Assembly (NCBI GenBank): GCA_022790685.1
Contig: JAAVXQ010000037.1
Span: 1-11,075 of the forward strand
Source of the DNA: Clostridia bacterium
Lineage (GTDB): Bacteria > Bacillota > Clostridia > TANB77 > CAG-508
Length of the DNA stretch: 11,075 nucleotides
Reading direction: 5' to 3'
The notes beneath the pieces were generated by a model. That model saw nothing but the letters and a program-made list of their open reading frames with translations. It was not told the DNA's origin and ran no database searches. Shown one piece after another: positions 1 to 5,914 of this stretch; within the stretch, counting starts at the first letter, position 1, and each line of letters opens with the position of its first letter. Position numbers and translations under genes: made by a program.

Positions 1-654
1 ACATGGAACTGACTTGGCTTTTTCTAAACTGTCTATTTTAATAATATTTAAAGTTATACTATTTTCTTTAGCATATTCTTCAATTTCCTTTATACAATTT
101 ATAGTATATGGACATTCAGGAGTATAATATATTGTAAAATCTTTTGAATTTATTTTCATTTCTCTAGCTGTTTCATTAAATTTAGGAGTCTCTTCTTTAT
201 CAAATTGTAAAGCTAATAATTCATATTCGGCTATTTCATCTACAACTTTAAAATCATGATGTTCAAAAAATTTCTTTTCACCTAAAAATGGCTTTTTCTT
301 TTTAGAAACTAATGTACAAATTCCACTCTTTCCTTTTTCTTTTGAATCTTTTATAGCATATTCTAGAAGTTCTTTTGCAATTCCATTACCTTTAAAGCTA
401 CCTGCTACCCATAAACAATAAATATACTCATAGTTTTTTCCATTTATTGGAACCCACGCAGTCTCTATCGGTTCATATTCAATAAATATTTTCCCTCTGG
501 CATTTAACTTTCTAAATACATGTCCTTCATTTAATTTATTTTTTATCCATTCTTTTTTATTATTAACCCCAACTTGATGTTTAGGATCTCCAATCGCACA
601 GCATATATGTTCACTCTCAATATTTTGTAGACTTAAATTTATATATTCATTCAT
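1..654 (-). CDS. GNAT acetyltransferase with YoaP-type C-terminal domain (partial)
   Basis: The 218 visible residues form an N-acetyltransferase of the YoaP group; the frame is still open at base 1, so the C-terminus is missing. The acetyl-CoA loop is SFKGNGIAK (about residues 86-94), followed by the helix KELLEYA; the KKKKPFLGEKKFFEHHDF stretch (118-134) is typical of YoaP-like proteins. A second domain starts near residue 172 (FTIYYTPECPYT) and resembles the thioredoxin-like YoaP domain, with Cys181 and Cys187. A CC pair sits at 18-19. The start is the first ATG after AGAGG, 13 bp behind the radical SAM gene, so it is the last visible gene of the WYL-controlled operon. The acetylated substrate is unknown. 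I am confident in the fold and domain order, not in the function. Confidence 0.85.
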   Translation of the reverse strand, partial: MNEYINLSLQNIESEHICCAIGDPKHQVGVNNKKEWIKNKLNEGHVFRKLNARGKIFIEYEPIETAWVPINGKNYEYIYCLWVAGSFKGNGIAKELLEYAIKDSKEKGKSGICTLVSKKKKPFLGEKKFFEHHDFKVVDEIAEYELLALQFDKEETPKFNETAREMKINSKDFTIYYTPECPYTINCIKEIEEYAKENSITLNIIKIDSLEKAKSVPC

Positions 655-667
655 ATTTTCCTCTTTT

Positions 668-1552
668 CTATATAAAAGATAACTGTTCATTTTCATTAAT
701 TTCTTTTTTATATGCTTTTACTATATCACTCATTTTATAAAGTAGTCCATATTTTTCACATTCCTTTTTAAATACTTTTTCTAAGTTTTTGTTTAGCGGA
801 TAACAAAAAAAGCTATTTCCATAAGTTTTTATATATTTTTCTTTTAGCCTAGGAAAAGTTTTATCTAACTGCTCATAAAAATAATCTCTTTGATTTTCTC
901 TTAAAGTAACTCCTCCCATAGTAAACACAAATTTTGCACCATTTTCATAAGATAATTTTATTACATCTCTAATATTTTCCTCTGAATCTGTTATAAATGG
1001 CATAATTGGTGTTAATAGTGTTCCAACAAATAATCCTTGACTAGATAATTGTTTCATAGCTTTTAACCTTTCAGAAGATGCACTTACATTCGGCTCTATT
1101 TGTCTTGATAAGTTATCATCAGCAGATGTAATTGTAAATTTAAGTATCACACTTGCTTTTTTATTTATTTCTTTAAATATATCTATATCTCTAACTATTA
1201 AGTTGCTTTTAGTCTCTATTGATACTCCAAAGTTATAATAAGAAATTAATTTTAGTGCTTTTCTAGTTATTTCATATTGTTTTTCAAAAGGATTATAAGT
1301 ATCTGACATCGCTCCTATTCCAATTACACCTTTTTTTCTTTTTGCTCTTAACTCTTTATTTAATATTTCTATTTCACCTTTTTTAGCTCTCACCTTATCA
1401 AAATTTTCTACTTGATAGCAATTACTTCTACTGTCACAATAAATACATTTATGTGAACAGCCTTTATACAGGTTCATATTATAATCAATACCAAACCATT
1501 CTTCACCATGACTTGCTTTTTTAAGTATCGTTTTTGCTTCAATAAATTCCAT
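668..1552 (-). CDS. SPL-family radical SAM protein
   Basis: This is a 294-residue radical SAM enzyme of the COG1533 group (SplB-related, the PA0069/Rv2578c-like branch). The cluster-binding motif CX3CX2C is at Cys32, Cys36 and Cys39 in the context YKGCSHKCIYCD, and the following DSRSNCY segment is characteristic of this branch. The family uses a 4Fe-4S cluster and S-adenosylmethionine to generate a 5'-deoxyadenosyl radical. Spore photoproduct lyase is the best-known relative, but this protein is probably not SplB: it lies in a regulated operon with no sporulation context. Its length fits a single TIM-barrel-like domain and all motifs look intact. It starts 2 bp after the GyrI-like gene and ends 13 bp before the GNAT gene, so the three are very likely cotranscribed. 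The substrate cannot be deduced. Confidence 0.9.
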   Translation of the reverse strand: MEFIEAKTILKKASHGEEWFGIDYNMNLYKGCSHKCIYCDSRSNCYQVENFDKVRAKKGEIEILNKELRAKRKKGVIGIGAMSDTYNPFEKQYEITRKALKLISYYNFGVSIETKSNLIVRDIDIFKEINKKASVILKFTITSADDNLSRQIEPNVSASSERLKAMKQLSSQGLFVGTLLTPIMPFITDSEENIRDVIKLSYENGAKFVFTMGGVTLRENQRDYFYEQLDKTFPRLKEKYIKTYGNSFFCYPLNKNLEKVFKKECEKYGLLYKMSDIVKAYKKEINENEQLSFI

Positions 1553-1554
1553 AA

Positions 1555-2190
1555 TTATTCCTTTTTTCTTATTGGATGTCGTATAACTGTTTTTAGTCTG
1601 CTTTCATCACATTTTCTAGGATCACTTAAATAAATTTCATGATGAAATCTATTTTTATTTATATCTATTTCATATCCATTTTCTTCTGCATATTCTTCCA
1701 TCATTTCAATTGTAGTAGGTTCATTATCATAAGAACCAATGTGCATGCATTGAACACATAAACCTTCATTATAGGTTAAATATTCTCCTTTTGAAAAATC
1801 TTGTTTTTTCTTATTAGTAGCCTCATTAATAGCCCAATCAAACTCTTCTTTAGTAACAAAATCTGGCAACCTAATCATAGAAATAAATTCCATATCTTCT
1901 TTTTTATTATAATCTAATCCTTCTATCCCTTTTTGCCACCAAAAACCTTCTAATGGTGGGACTACATATTCAAAATAGCCCTCAATTTTATGAGAAGTCT
2001 TATAACTCATTTTTATAGTAAAAGCAATTGAGTATAATAATCCTATGGTTTGCTTATATTCACTATTTTCTTCATTTGGATTTCCTTTTCCTCTTACTGC
2101 AATATAATTCATTTTTGGAATTTCTATAATATTGGGTTTACTTTTAGGCATGTAAAATTCCTTATATTCTTTTTTATAATCAAATGCCAT
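1555..2190 (-). CDS. GyrI-like small-molecule-binding domain protein
   Basis: This 211-residue protein belongs to the GyrI-like/AraC-effector-binding superfamily (COG4832-type). Family landmarks are the N-terminal DYKKEYKEFYMPK, the strand NYIAVRGKGNPNE, and the aromatic segment VVPPLEGFWW about halfway along. Members bind hydrophobic or cationic small molecules, and some hydrolyse reactive compounds; this one has no DNA-binding domain. I chose the ATG at 2190 because GGGAG sits 9 bases upstream. The frame stays open to a TTG at 2280, but the extra 30 residues are Lys/Ile-rich, lack a Shine-Dalgarno and overlap another ORF. GyrI-like proteins are often paired with WYL regulators (B. subtilis yobU/yobV is a comparable pairing, from memory), which fits the neighbour at 2376-3266. 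Ligand unknown. Confidence 0.87.
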   Translation of the reverse strand: MAFDYKKEYKEFYMPKSKPNIIEIPKMNYIAVRGKGNPNEENSEYKQTIGLLYSIAFTIKMSYKTSHKIEGYFEYVVPPLEGFWWQKGIEGLDYNKKEDMEFISMIRLPDFVTKEEFDWAINEATNKKKQDFSKGEYLTYNEGLCVQCMHIGSYDNEPTTIEMMEEYAEENGYEIDINKNRFHHEIYLSDPRKCDESRLKTVIRHPIRKKE

Positions 2191-2206
2191 ATAGTATTTC
2201 TCCCTT

Positions 2207-2311
2207 CTAATCTTGAATAGCAATATAAATATGAATTTCTTGATTTTGCATATCTTCTTGATTGTTTTGATATTCTTCAAAATCGCAAGTATATCTTCTT
2301 TTTAAATTCAT
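2207..2311 (-). CDS. possible 34-codon leader ORF
   Basis: A 34-codon frame beginning MNLKRRYTCDFEEYQ and ending in EIHIYIAIQD fills the space between the operon promoter and the GyrI-like gene. Its TAG stop abuts the AGAAGGGAG of the next gene, an arrangement expected of a real upstream cistron. The peptide is Glu/Gln/Asn-rich and matches nothing I recognise. The problem is the start: its ATG lies 15 bases from the AGGAGG at 2327-2332, whereas another ATG (2316-2318) at the ideal 8-base spacing opens a different frame that stops after 13 codons (MKYEFKKKIYLRF). A single-base indel would join the two. It may be a leader peptide pair, a small protein, or the frameshifted remnant of one. Confidence 0.4.
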   Translation of the reverse strand: MNLKRRYTCDFEEYQNNQEDMQNQEIHIYIAIQD

Positions 2312-2326
2312 ATTTCATAATTTTTA

Positions 2327-2332
2327 CCTCCT
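2327..2332 (-). promoter_or_regulatory. AGGAGG ribosome binding site of the leader region
   Basis: This is a perfect AGGAGG 8 bases before the ATG at 2316-2318, so ribosomes should load here. The best-placed start gives only a 13-residue peptide, while the ATG 7 bases downstream opens the 34-codon frame. Confidence 0.7.
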
Positions 2333-2338
2333 AAAAGA

Positions 2339-2373
2339 ATTATAAATTATAAAATATGACAACTGCATGTCAT
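2339..2373 (-). promoter_or_regulatory. promoter of the GyrI-like/radical SAM/GNAT operon
   Basis: The -35 hexamer ATGACA (2368-2373) is 16 bases from a perfect -10 TATAAT (2346-2351); a second TATAAT lies at 2339-2344. The -35 is itself one half-site of the inverted repeat at 2352-2377, so an occupied operator would cover the promoter. This suggests direct repression by the WYL regulator. Confidence 0.6.
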
Positions 2374-2377
2374 ATTT
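2352..2377. promoter_or_regulatory. putative WYL-regulator operator, downstream copy
   Basis: A perfect inverted repeat has 10-bp arms, AAATATGACA and TGTCATATTT, around the spacer ACTGCA. It overlaps the last codons and stop of the WYL gene and the -35 region of the next operon. The same arms with the same 6-base spacing recur at 3293-3326, upstream of the WYL gene. Assignment to the WYL protein is inferred from this placement. Confidence 0.7.
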
Positions 2378-3266
2378 ATAAATAATTCTTAAGAGTTTTT
2401 TGCAATTTATCTTTTATTATATTCTTTGCATATTCTGGGCTTAATATTTTTACATATTCTCCAAATGATAAAATAAAGCTATATACCCAATCATTTTCAG
2501 GATATTCTACTTTAATAATAAAGCTACCATCTTTATTTTTGCTTATTTCACTACTATCAAATTCATCATATACTCTATAAGACATCTCTTTTGAAATCTC
2601 TAGTTCTAATAAGATACTTTTAAAATCATTCTTTTCATCCTTCTTATTCGGTATCTCTCTTACAAAATGCTCTTCTAGCAATTTAATTGCTTTTATTCTT
2701 GTTAGTTTAAAAAATCTATAGTCATTTTTTAATCTACAAAAACTTATCAAATACCACGATTTATCTTTAAACCAAATTTGCAGTGGTTCTACAATTCTTT
2801 TTGTTTCTTCTCCAATTGAATTATAGTAAGTAAATTCTATTATTTGTTTATTTAATATTGCTGTTTTTATAATCTGAAAAGTATTTTCTTTTGAAGGCGA
2901 CCAGTTAGAAAAATCTATTTTAATCCAATCAGTTGCTTTTTTATTAAAAATTGTACTAACTTTATCTAAAACCTTTCTTTCTTTTTGAATATTCATTTTT
3001 TCTAAACTTTGAAGTGCAACTAAAATTTGATTTTGTTCTTCTTCAGAAAGAATAGATTTATTTAATAAATATTCTTCTAAAATGCTTATTCCTCCATCTT
3101 TTCCTTTCGACATATAAATTGGTATATTTGCACTGCTTAGAGCTTCAATATCTCGATATATAGTTCTTGTTGATACTTCAAACTTTTCGGCAAGTTCTTT
3201 CGCTGTAACTTTTTTCTTTTGAAGTAAAATATATAATATTTCAAATAATCTATTATTTACTTGCAT
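2376..3266 (-). CDS. WYL-domain transcriptional regulator (YafY/DeoR-type HTH)
   Basis: This 296-residue regulator has an N-terminal winged helix (about residues 4-58, with TAKELAEKFEVSTRTIYRDIEAL as its HTH core, here split by position 21-43), a linker, a WYL domain (about 138-205) containing the literal W171-Y172-L173 motif, and a C-terminal WCX-like extension (about 215-296). Family members are ligand-responsive DNA-binding proteins; the WYL domain is thought to sense nucleotides, nucleic acid or other small ligands. The start is supported by AAGGAG just upstream. It is flanked by identical inverted repeats, one in its own promoter region and one at its stop codon serving the downstream operon, which argues for autoregulation plus control of the GyrI-like, radical SAM and GNAT genes. 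It is full length and shows no defect. Confidence 0.92.
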   Translation of the reverse strand: MQVNNRLFEILYILLQKKKVTAKELAEKFEVSTRTIYRDIEALSSANIPIYMSKGKDGGISILEEYLLNKSILSEEEQNQILVALQSLEKMNIQKERKVLDKVSTIFNKKATDWIKIDFSNWSPSKENTFQIIKTAILNKQIIEFTYYNSIGEETKRIVEPLQIWFKDKSWYLISFCRLKNDYRFFKLTRIKAIKLLEEHFVREIPNKKDEKNDFKSILLELEISKEMSYRVYDEFDSSEISKNKDGSFIIKVEYPENDWVYSFILSFGEYVKILSPEYAKNIIKDKLQKTLKNYL

Positions 3267-3284
3267 GTTTTTCTCCTTTGAAAC

Positions 3285-3290
3285 ATTATA
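3285..3290 (-). promoter_or_regulatory. extended -10 promoter of the WYL regulator
   Basis: TATAAT preceded by TGG makes an extended -10 element. No good -35 is present, but the operator at 3293-3326 occupies that region. The predicted transcript begins only about a dozen bases before the ATG, so the leader is little more than the ribosome binding site. Confidence 0.6.
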
Positions 3291-3292
3291 CC

Positions 3293-3326
3293 ATATAAAT
3301 ATGACATATGCTTGTCATATTTATAT
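3293..3326. promoter_or_regulatory. putative WYL-regulator operator, upstream copy
   Basis: A perfect inverted repeat has 14-bp arms, ATATAAATATGACA and TGTCATATTTATAT, around the spacer TATGCT. It sits directly upstream of the -10 element of the WYL gene. The inner ten bases of each arm are identical to the copy at 2352-2377, and the spacers share a central TGC. Confidence 0.75.
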
Positions 3327-3337
3327 AACATTTAAAA

Positions 3338-3370
3338 ATAAAAGAAGATAACTAATCTATCTTCTTTTAT
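3338..3370 (-). terminator. intrinsic terminator after the ferredoxin gene
   Basis: A perfect 13-bp stem (ATAAAAGAAGATA against TATCTTCTTTTAT) surrounds a 7-base loop and is followed on the minus strand by a T-rich run. It lies 38 bp beyond the ferredoxin stop and just before the WYL promoter, separating the two units. Confidence 0.75.
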
Positions 3371-3407
3371 GATTAATATGTATTTTATATATTTCATTTT
3401 TTATTCT

Positions 3408-3596
3408 TTATCTAAGTACTAATGCTTTTTTAGGACAAAAATTTGAACATTTTCCACATCTTATACATTTTTCATAATCTATTTTGGGAGCCTCAAATTC
3501 TTTTTGTGATAAAGCTCCAACTGGGCAAACATTTACAGCAGGACATTTATGATTTTGTGGGCAATTTTCTATTATTATATCTAATCTATTCTCCAT
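3408..3596 (-). CDS. small 4Fe-4S ferredoxin-like protein
   Basis: This 62-residue protein carries one canonical 4Fe-4S motif, CX2CX2CX3CP (Cys44, 47, 50, 54), in the C-terminal half. The N-terminal half has only three cysteines with wide spacing, Cys12-X5-Cys18-X5-Cys24-Pro, ending in CPVGAL as in dicluster ferredoxins. It probably binds one normal cluster and possibly a second, 3Fe-4S or unusual, one. Such proteins are cytoplasmic electron carriers or small redox partners in anaerobes. A strong AGAAGGAGGT lies 6 bases before the ATG. It has its own promoter and terminator, so it appears to be a single-gene unit; no partner enzyme is adjacent. Confidence 0.9.
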   Translation of the reverse strand: MENRLDIIIENCPQNHKCPAVNVCPVGALSQKEFEAPKIDYEKCIRCGKCSNFCPKKALVLR

Positions 3597-3653
3597 TTTA
3601 TTACCTCCTTCTTAATTATTATTTATTCATAAACTTATATATAATTACCTTTT

Positions 3654-3681
3654 ATTATAGATAAATTGTAATAACTGTAAA
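3654..3681 (-). promoter_or_regulatory. promoter of the ferredoxin gene
   Basis: The -35 TTTACA (3676-3681) and perfect -10 TATAAT (3654-3659) are separated by 16 bases. It begins 8 bp after the stop of the preceding gene, with about 57 bp to the ferredoxin ATG. Confidence 0.65.
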
Positions 3682-3688
3682 TATTATT

Positions 3689-3991
3689 CTATTTAATATC
3701 TGTATAATATAAAATCTCTTTATTTAGTGATTTTGCAAATTCAATTTCACTTTTTGTGCTACTTCCAATATATCCATTCACATTTACAACTAATATAGCA
3801 TCTGCAAGTTTTATTTTTTCTTTGTGCATTTTAGAAATTACTAAAGCCTCTTCTTCTGTATAAGCTTCTTTGCTATTTCTTGCTAAATCAATTGGTGTTA
3901 TCATGCAGTTTCCTTTTAGAGCCATTTTTTCTGTTATTTCATTCATTTCTTTTTTATATTTATAACTACCACAAACAGTTATTATTTTCAT
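3689..3991 (-). CDS. nucleoside 2-deoxyribosyltransferase-like protein
   Basis: The 100-residue product has the N-terminal MKIITVCGSYKY strand-loop and the C-terminal ADAILVVNVNGYIGSST-KSEIEFA signature of the nucleoside 2-deoxyribosyltransferase/SLOG-like superfamily. Glu83 and Glu85 fall where the catalytic glutamate of true deoxyribosyltransferases is expected. It is shorter than well-studied enzymes (about 150 residues), so it may be a nucleotide-binding or hydrolase relative instead. Two starts are possible: TTG at 3997, 5 bases from AAGGAG, or ATG at 3991, 11 bases away. I prefer the ATG because relatives begin MKIITVCGS. It follows the DUF4180 gene by 62 bp and may be cotranscribed with it. 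Cytoplasmic; substrate unknown. Confidence 0.8.
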   Translation of the reverse strand: MKIITVCGSYKYKKEMNEITEKMALKGNCMITPIDLARNSKEAYTEEEALVISKMHKEKIKLADAILVVNVNGYIGSSTKSEIEFAKSLNKEILYYTDIK

Positions 3992-4032
3992 TTTCAAATA
4001 TACTCCTTTACATAGTCTTCAACTATTTTATT

Positions 4033-4057
4033 CTAATTATAGCTTTTCCATAATTAG
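4033..4057 (-). other. AT-rich hairpin at the end of the DUF4180 gene
   Basis: An 8-bp perfect inverted repeat (CTAATTAT and ATAATTAG, loop of 9) overlaps the DUF4180 stop codon. On the minus strand it lacks a T-tract, so it is a weak terminator at best. The right arm also contains TATAAT, which could be the -10 of a promoter for the next gene, although no good -35 is seen. Confidence 0.3.
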
Positions 4058-4407
4058 CATTTACTTAATTTATCTATTGCTTCAGATTCATTTTCTACAA
4101 AAAAGACATCTTTTCCATTATTACTTTCATATATGAAATCTTTTAGGGGTTTACTCGTATATTTAGAATAGTCTCCATATATAGCAAATTTAGTTTGATA
4201 ATTTATAAATTTTTGCAATATCTCCCCTGCTAATCCTTTACTTAATATAAAAAAGTCTTCTACTACCGCTTCTTTATTTAGTGCTATTTTATTACAGTTT
4301 GTTTCATATTTTATTGTCATAATAAAATCAATTGCTGATTGTACATCTCTTATTACAACATCTTCACTTTTTACTACTACAATATCGTTTATTATTTTAT
4401 TTTTCAT
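4054..4407 (-). CDS. DUF4180 domain-containing protein
   Basis: This 117-residue protein matches the DUF4180 pattern along its length: SAIDFIMTIKYETNCNKIAL, the helix DFFILSKGLAGEILQKF (51-67), the strand KFAIYGDYSKYTSKPLKDF, and FIYESNNGKDVFFV near the end. No enzymatic function is established for the family as far as I know. The start is the ATG at 4407, 5 bases after GGGAG; in-frame ATGs at 4419 and 4431 lie before or at that ribosome binding site and are less likely. It overlaps the 72-residue gene upstream by 11 bp, implying translational coupling. No signal peptide or membrane segment, so cytoplasmic. Confidence 0.85.
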   Translation of the reverse strand: MKNKIINDIVVVKSEDVVIRDVQSAIDFIMTIKYETNCNKIALNKEAVVEDFFILSKGLAGEILQKFINYQTKFAIYGDYSKYTSKPLKDFIYESNNGKDVFFVENESEAIDKLSKC

Positions 4408-4615
4408 TTTGTCTCCCATAATTTTTATCAATTAAATCATATCTTTTAAATATAGTAATTATCATACTATACACTAATTTCTTTCCTAATAGCTCTCTAA
4501 ATTTTGTTGTTTTGCTTTTTCCTTCCTCTCTTAATTTGCTTAATTCATTTCCTAAGTTTTCATATTCCTTTAAAATATCTTTTAAAGCCTTTTCAAAATT
4601 TTCTAATCGCTCCAT
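4397..4615 (-). CDS. hypothetical 72-residue protein
   Basis: I do not recognise a named family. The product is highly charged (ENFEKALKDILKEYENLGNELSKLREEGK), predicted helical and probably coiled coil over residues 3-30, then a basic segment (KSKTTKFRELLGKKL) and a hydrophobic patch (VYSMIITIF, about 48-56) too short for a membrane span. AAAGGAG lies 5 bases before the ATG, which is a good signal. Its 3' end overlaps the DUF4180 start by 11 bp, so the two are probably made together and may interact. Similar short helical proteins occur in Clostridia, but I can assign no role. Confidence 0.75.
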   Translation of the reverse strand: MERLENFEKALKDILKEYENLGNELSKLREEGKSKTTKFRELLGKKLVYSMIITIFKRYDLIDKNYGRQNEK

Positions 4616-4658
4616 ATTTTCTCCTTTTAAAGCTAACCCTATATATTTTGTATTCCTT

Positions 4659-4667
4659 TTTATAACA
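4659..4667 (-). promoter_or_regulatory. possible extended -10 promoter for the 72-residue/DUF4180 operon
   Basis: TGT-TATAAA gives an extended -10, but the -35 region (TAAGCA at 17 bases) is poor. It is the best candidate in the 92-bp gap after the zinc-motif gene; readthrough from that gene is also possible because no terminator is seen between them. Confidence 0.35.
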
Positions 4668-4707
4668 GAATTTCATTACTTTGCTTATATTATTTGGGCT
4701 ATTTCTT

Positions 4708-5064
4708 TTATTGGCCTTTTTTATAAATATTTCCGCAACATTTACAAGTGATTTTCATCTCATAACTATCCACTTTTTTATCTAATATTGTGATTAAAGG
4801 TTCATTATCTTTTGGACAACAAAATCTATTTTTTATAGTAATTAATTCGTCATTACAATTTTGACCAAGTTTACTATCCTCAAAATCTAATATTGCGCTT
4901 CCTTGACTTCCACACTTACATTTATATTTTAATTCTAATTTGTCATAAGTAGAATAACATAAATAGCCTATATTTTCATTGCATTTGTCACAATACATCC
5001 ACCCACCATAATTAGTTGCTAATCTTGTACTTAATAATTCTTTATTTTTTAATACTCTTGCCAT
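4708..5064 (-). CDS. small cysteine-rich, probably zinc-binding protein
   Basis: The 118-residue product has cysteine pairs suggesting two zinc ribbons: CDKC at 25-28 with CKC at 49-51, and CC at 82-83 with CKCC at 107-110. I do not recognise the family. An N-terminal stretch MARVLKNKELLSTRLATNYGG precedes the first knuckle. There is no HTH or membrane segment, so it may be a structural or nucleic-acid-binding protein. I chose the ATG at 5064, 8 bases after AAGGG. The frame is open further upstream to 5115, but that extension overlaps the likely promoter and has no ribosome binding site. It stands between a terminator upstream and the 72-residue gene downstream. Confidence 0.75.
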   Translation of the reverse strand: MARVLKNKELLSTRLATNYGGWMYCDKCNENIGYLCYSTYDKLELKYKCKCGSQGSAILDFEDSKLGQNCNDELITIKNRFCCPKDNEPLITILDKKVDSYEMKITCKCCGNIYKKGQ

Positions 5065-5103
5065 AATTTTATCCCTTCTACAAGTTAATATTTTACTTAG
5101 ATA

Positions 5104-5112
5104 ATTATAACA
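5104..5112 (-). promoter_or_regulatory. extended -10 promoter of the cysteine-rich gene
   Basis: TGT-TATAAT is a perfect extended -10, about 40 bp before the ATG at 5064. A TTTAAA 16 bases upstream may serve as a weak -35. Its position excludes the longer start of the downstream gene. Confidence 0.6.
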
Positions 5113-5137
5113 CATAATCTATTAATTTAAAACAATA

Positions 5138-5169
5138 AATAACAGTAGACCATTTTTTCTACTGTTATT
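5138..5169 (-). terminator. intrinsic terminator after the zinc-ribbon XRE gene
   Basis: A perfect 12-bp stem (AATAACAGTAGA against TCTACTGTTATT) surrounds an 8-base loop. T-runs flank both sides, so it could act in both directions; for the minus strand it ends the transcript of the gene stopping at 5237. The stem core CAGTAGA recurs in the terminator at 7863-7894. Confidence 0.75.
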
Positions 5170-5236
5170 TTTTATTACTTTAATAAAACTTCAATATTAG
5201 ATTTTTTTAATATCCTATATTTAAATTTTTATTTTT

Positions 5237-5845
5237 TTAGTTAGTCAATACTTTTTTATTCCAGCTTTTTTTATTACATTTAGGACATTTCATATATCTT
5301 GTTCTTCCATAATGCATTGAAAATAAAACATTATTATATTCTGGAATATATTTATAATGACATTTATCACATTCATAATAACCAGCTATTTGTTCAATCT
5401 TAATTGCATTTGCAATTCCTACAATAAAAATTATACTTCCTAAAATAATAAGTAAAATTCTAACTATTATCCACATTTGAATAAATGATGCAACAAATAT
5501 CAATATTAAAAATGATATTGTTGATATATAACCTATAATTATTTCTAATTTCAACATATTTGTATCACTATCTTCTTTTTGTTTTTTTAACTCTAACAAA
5601 TTTTCCTCTGCTTTTAAATTATAATTGTCCATTTTAATAACCTCCCCACTTAATAATTCATTCACACTAATATCAAGTTCTGTACATAGTTCTAGCATTA
5701 TTCCCGAATCAGGCATCCCTTTTCCTGTTTCCCATTTTGATATTGCCCTATCTGTAATATTTAATTTTTCTGCAAGCTGTGCTTGTGTCATATTCTTATT
5801 TTTTCTACATTCTGCAATAAATTTTCCAATTTTGACTTGATCCAT
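5237..5845 (-). CDS. membrane-anchored XRE-family regulator with C-terminal zinc ribbon
   Basis: This 202-residue protein has an N-terminal XRE HTH (about residues 5-62: MTQAQLAEKLNITDRAISKWETGKGMP), a charged linker, two closely spaced membrane segments (about 101-121 and 123-147), and a C-terminal cysteine ribbon with CDKC at 159-162 and CPKC at 187-190. The HTH should bind DNA while the protein is tethered to the membrane; the ribbon may sense metal or redox state or be structural. The start at 5845 lies 6 bases after a strong AGAAGGAGGT. The frame continues to 5899, but the extra residues precede the ribosome binding site. It is monocistronic, between its own promoter and a terminator. 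Targets are unknown; the 23-bp palindrome in its leader is a candidate autoregulatory site. Confidence 0.87.
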   Translation of the reverse strand: MDQVKIGKFIAECRKNKNMTQAQLAEKLNITDRAISKWETGKGMPDSGIMLELCTELDISVNELLSGEVIKMDNYNLKAEENLLELKKQKEDSDTNMLKLEIIIGYISTISFLILIFVASFIQMWIIVRILLIILGSIIFIVGIANAIKIEQIAGYYECDKCHYKYIPEYNNVLFSMHYGRTRYMKCPKCNKKSWNKKVLTN

Positions 5846-5914
5846 GATTTTACCTCCTTCTAATATTATTGTAAAAAAATTATATAAAAAAGTACACATA
5901 CTAATCGTTGAGTT

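Noticed and set aside
668..1552. Assignment of the radical SAM gene as spore photoproduct lyase
   Set aside because: It shares the COG1533 family but has the DSRSNCY branch motif and a non-sporulation operon context.
2191..2280. N-terminal extension of the GyrI-like protein from a TTG start
   Set aside because: The 30 extra residues are a Lys/Ile-rich run without a Shine-Dalgarno, whereas the ATG at 2190 has GGGAG at good spacing.
3443..3664. Plus-strand ORF of 73 codons over the ferredoxin gene
   Set aside because: It is antisense to a clear 4Fe-4S protein, hydrophobic and low-complexity, with no ribosome binding site.
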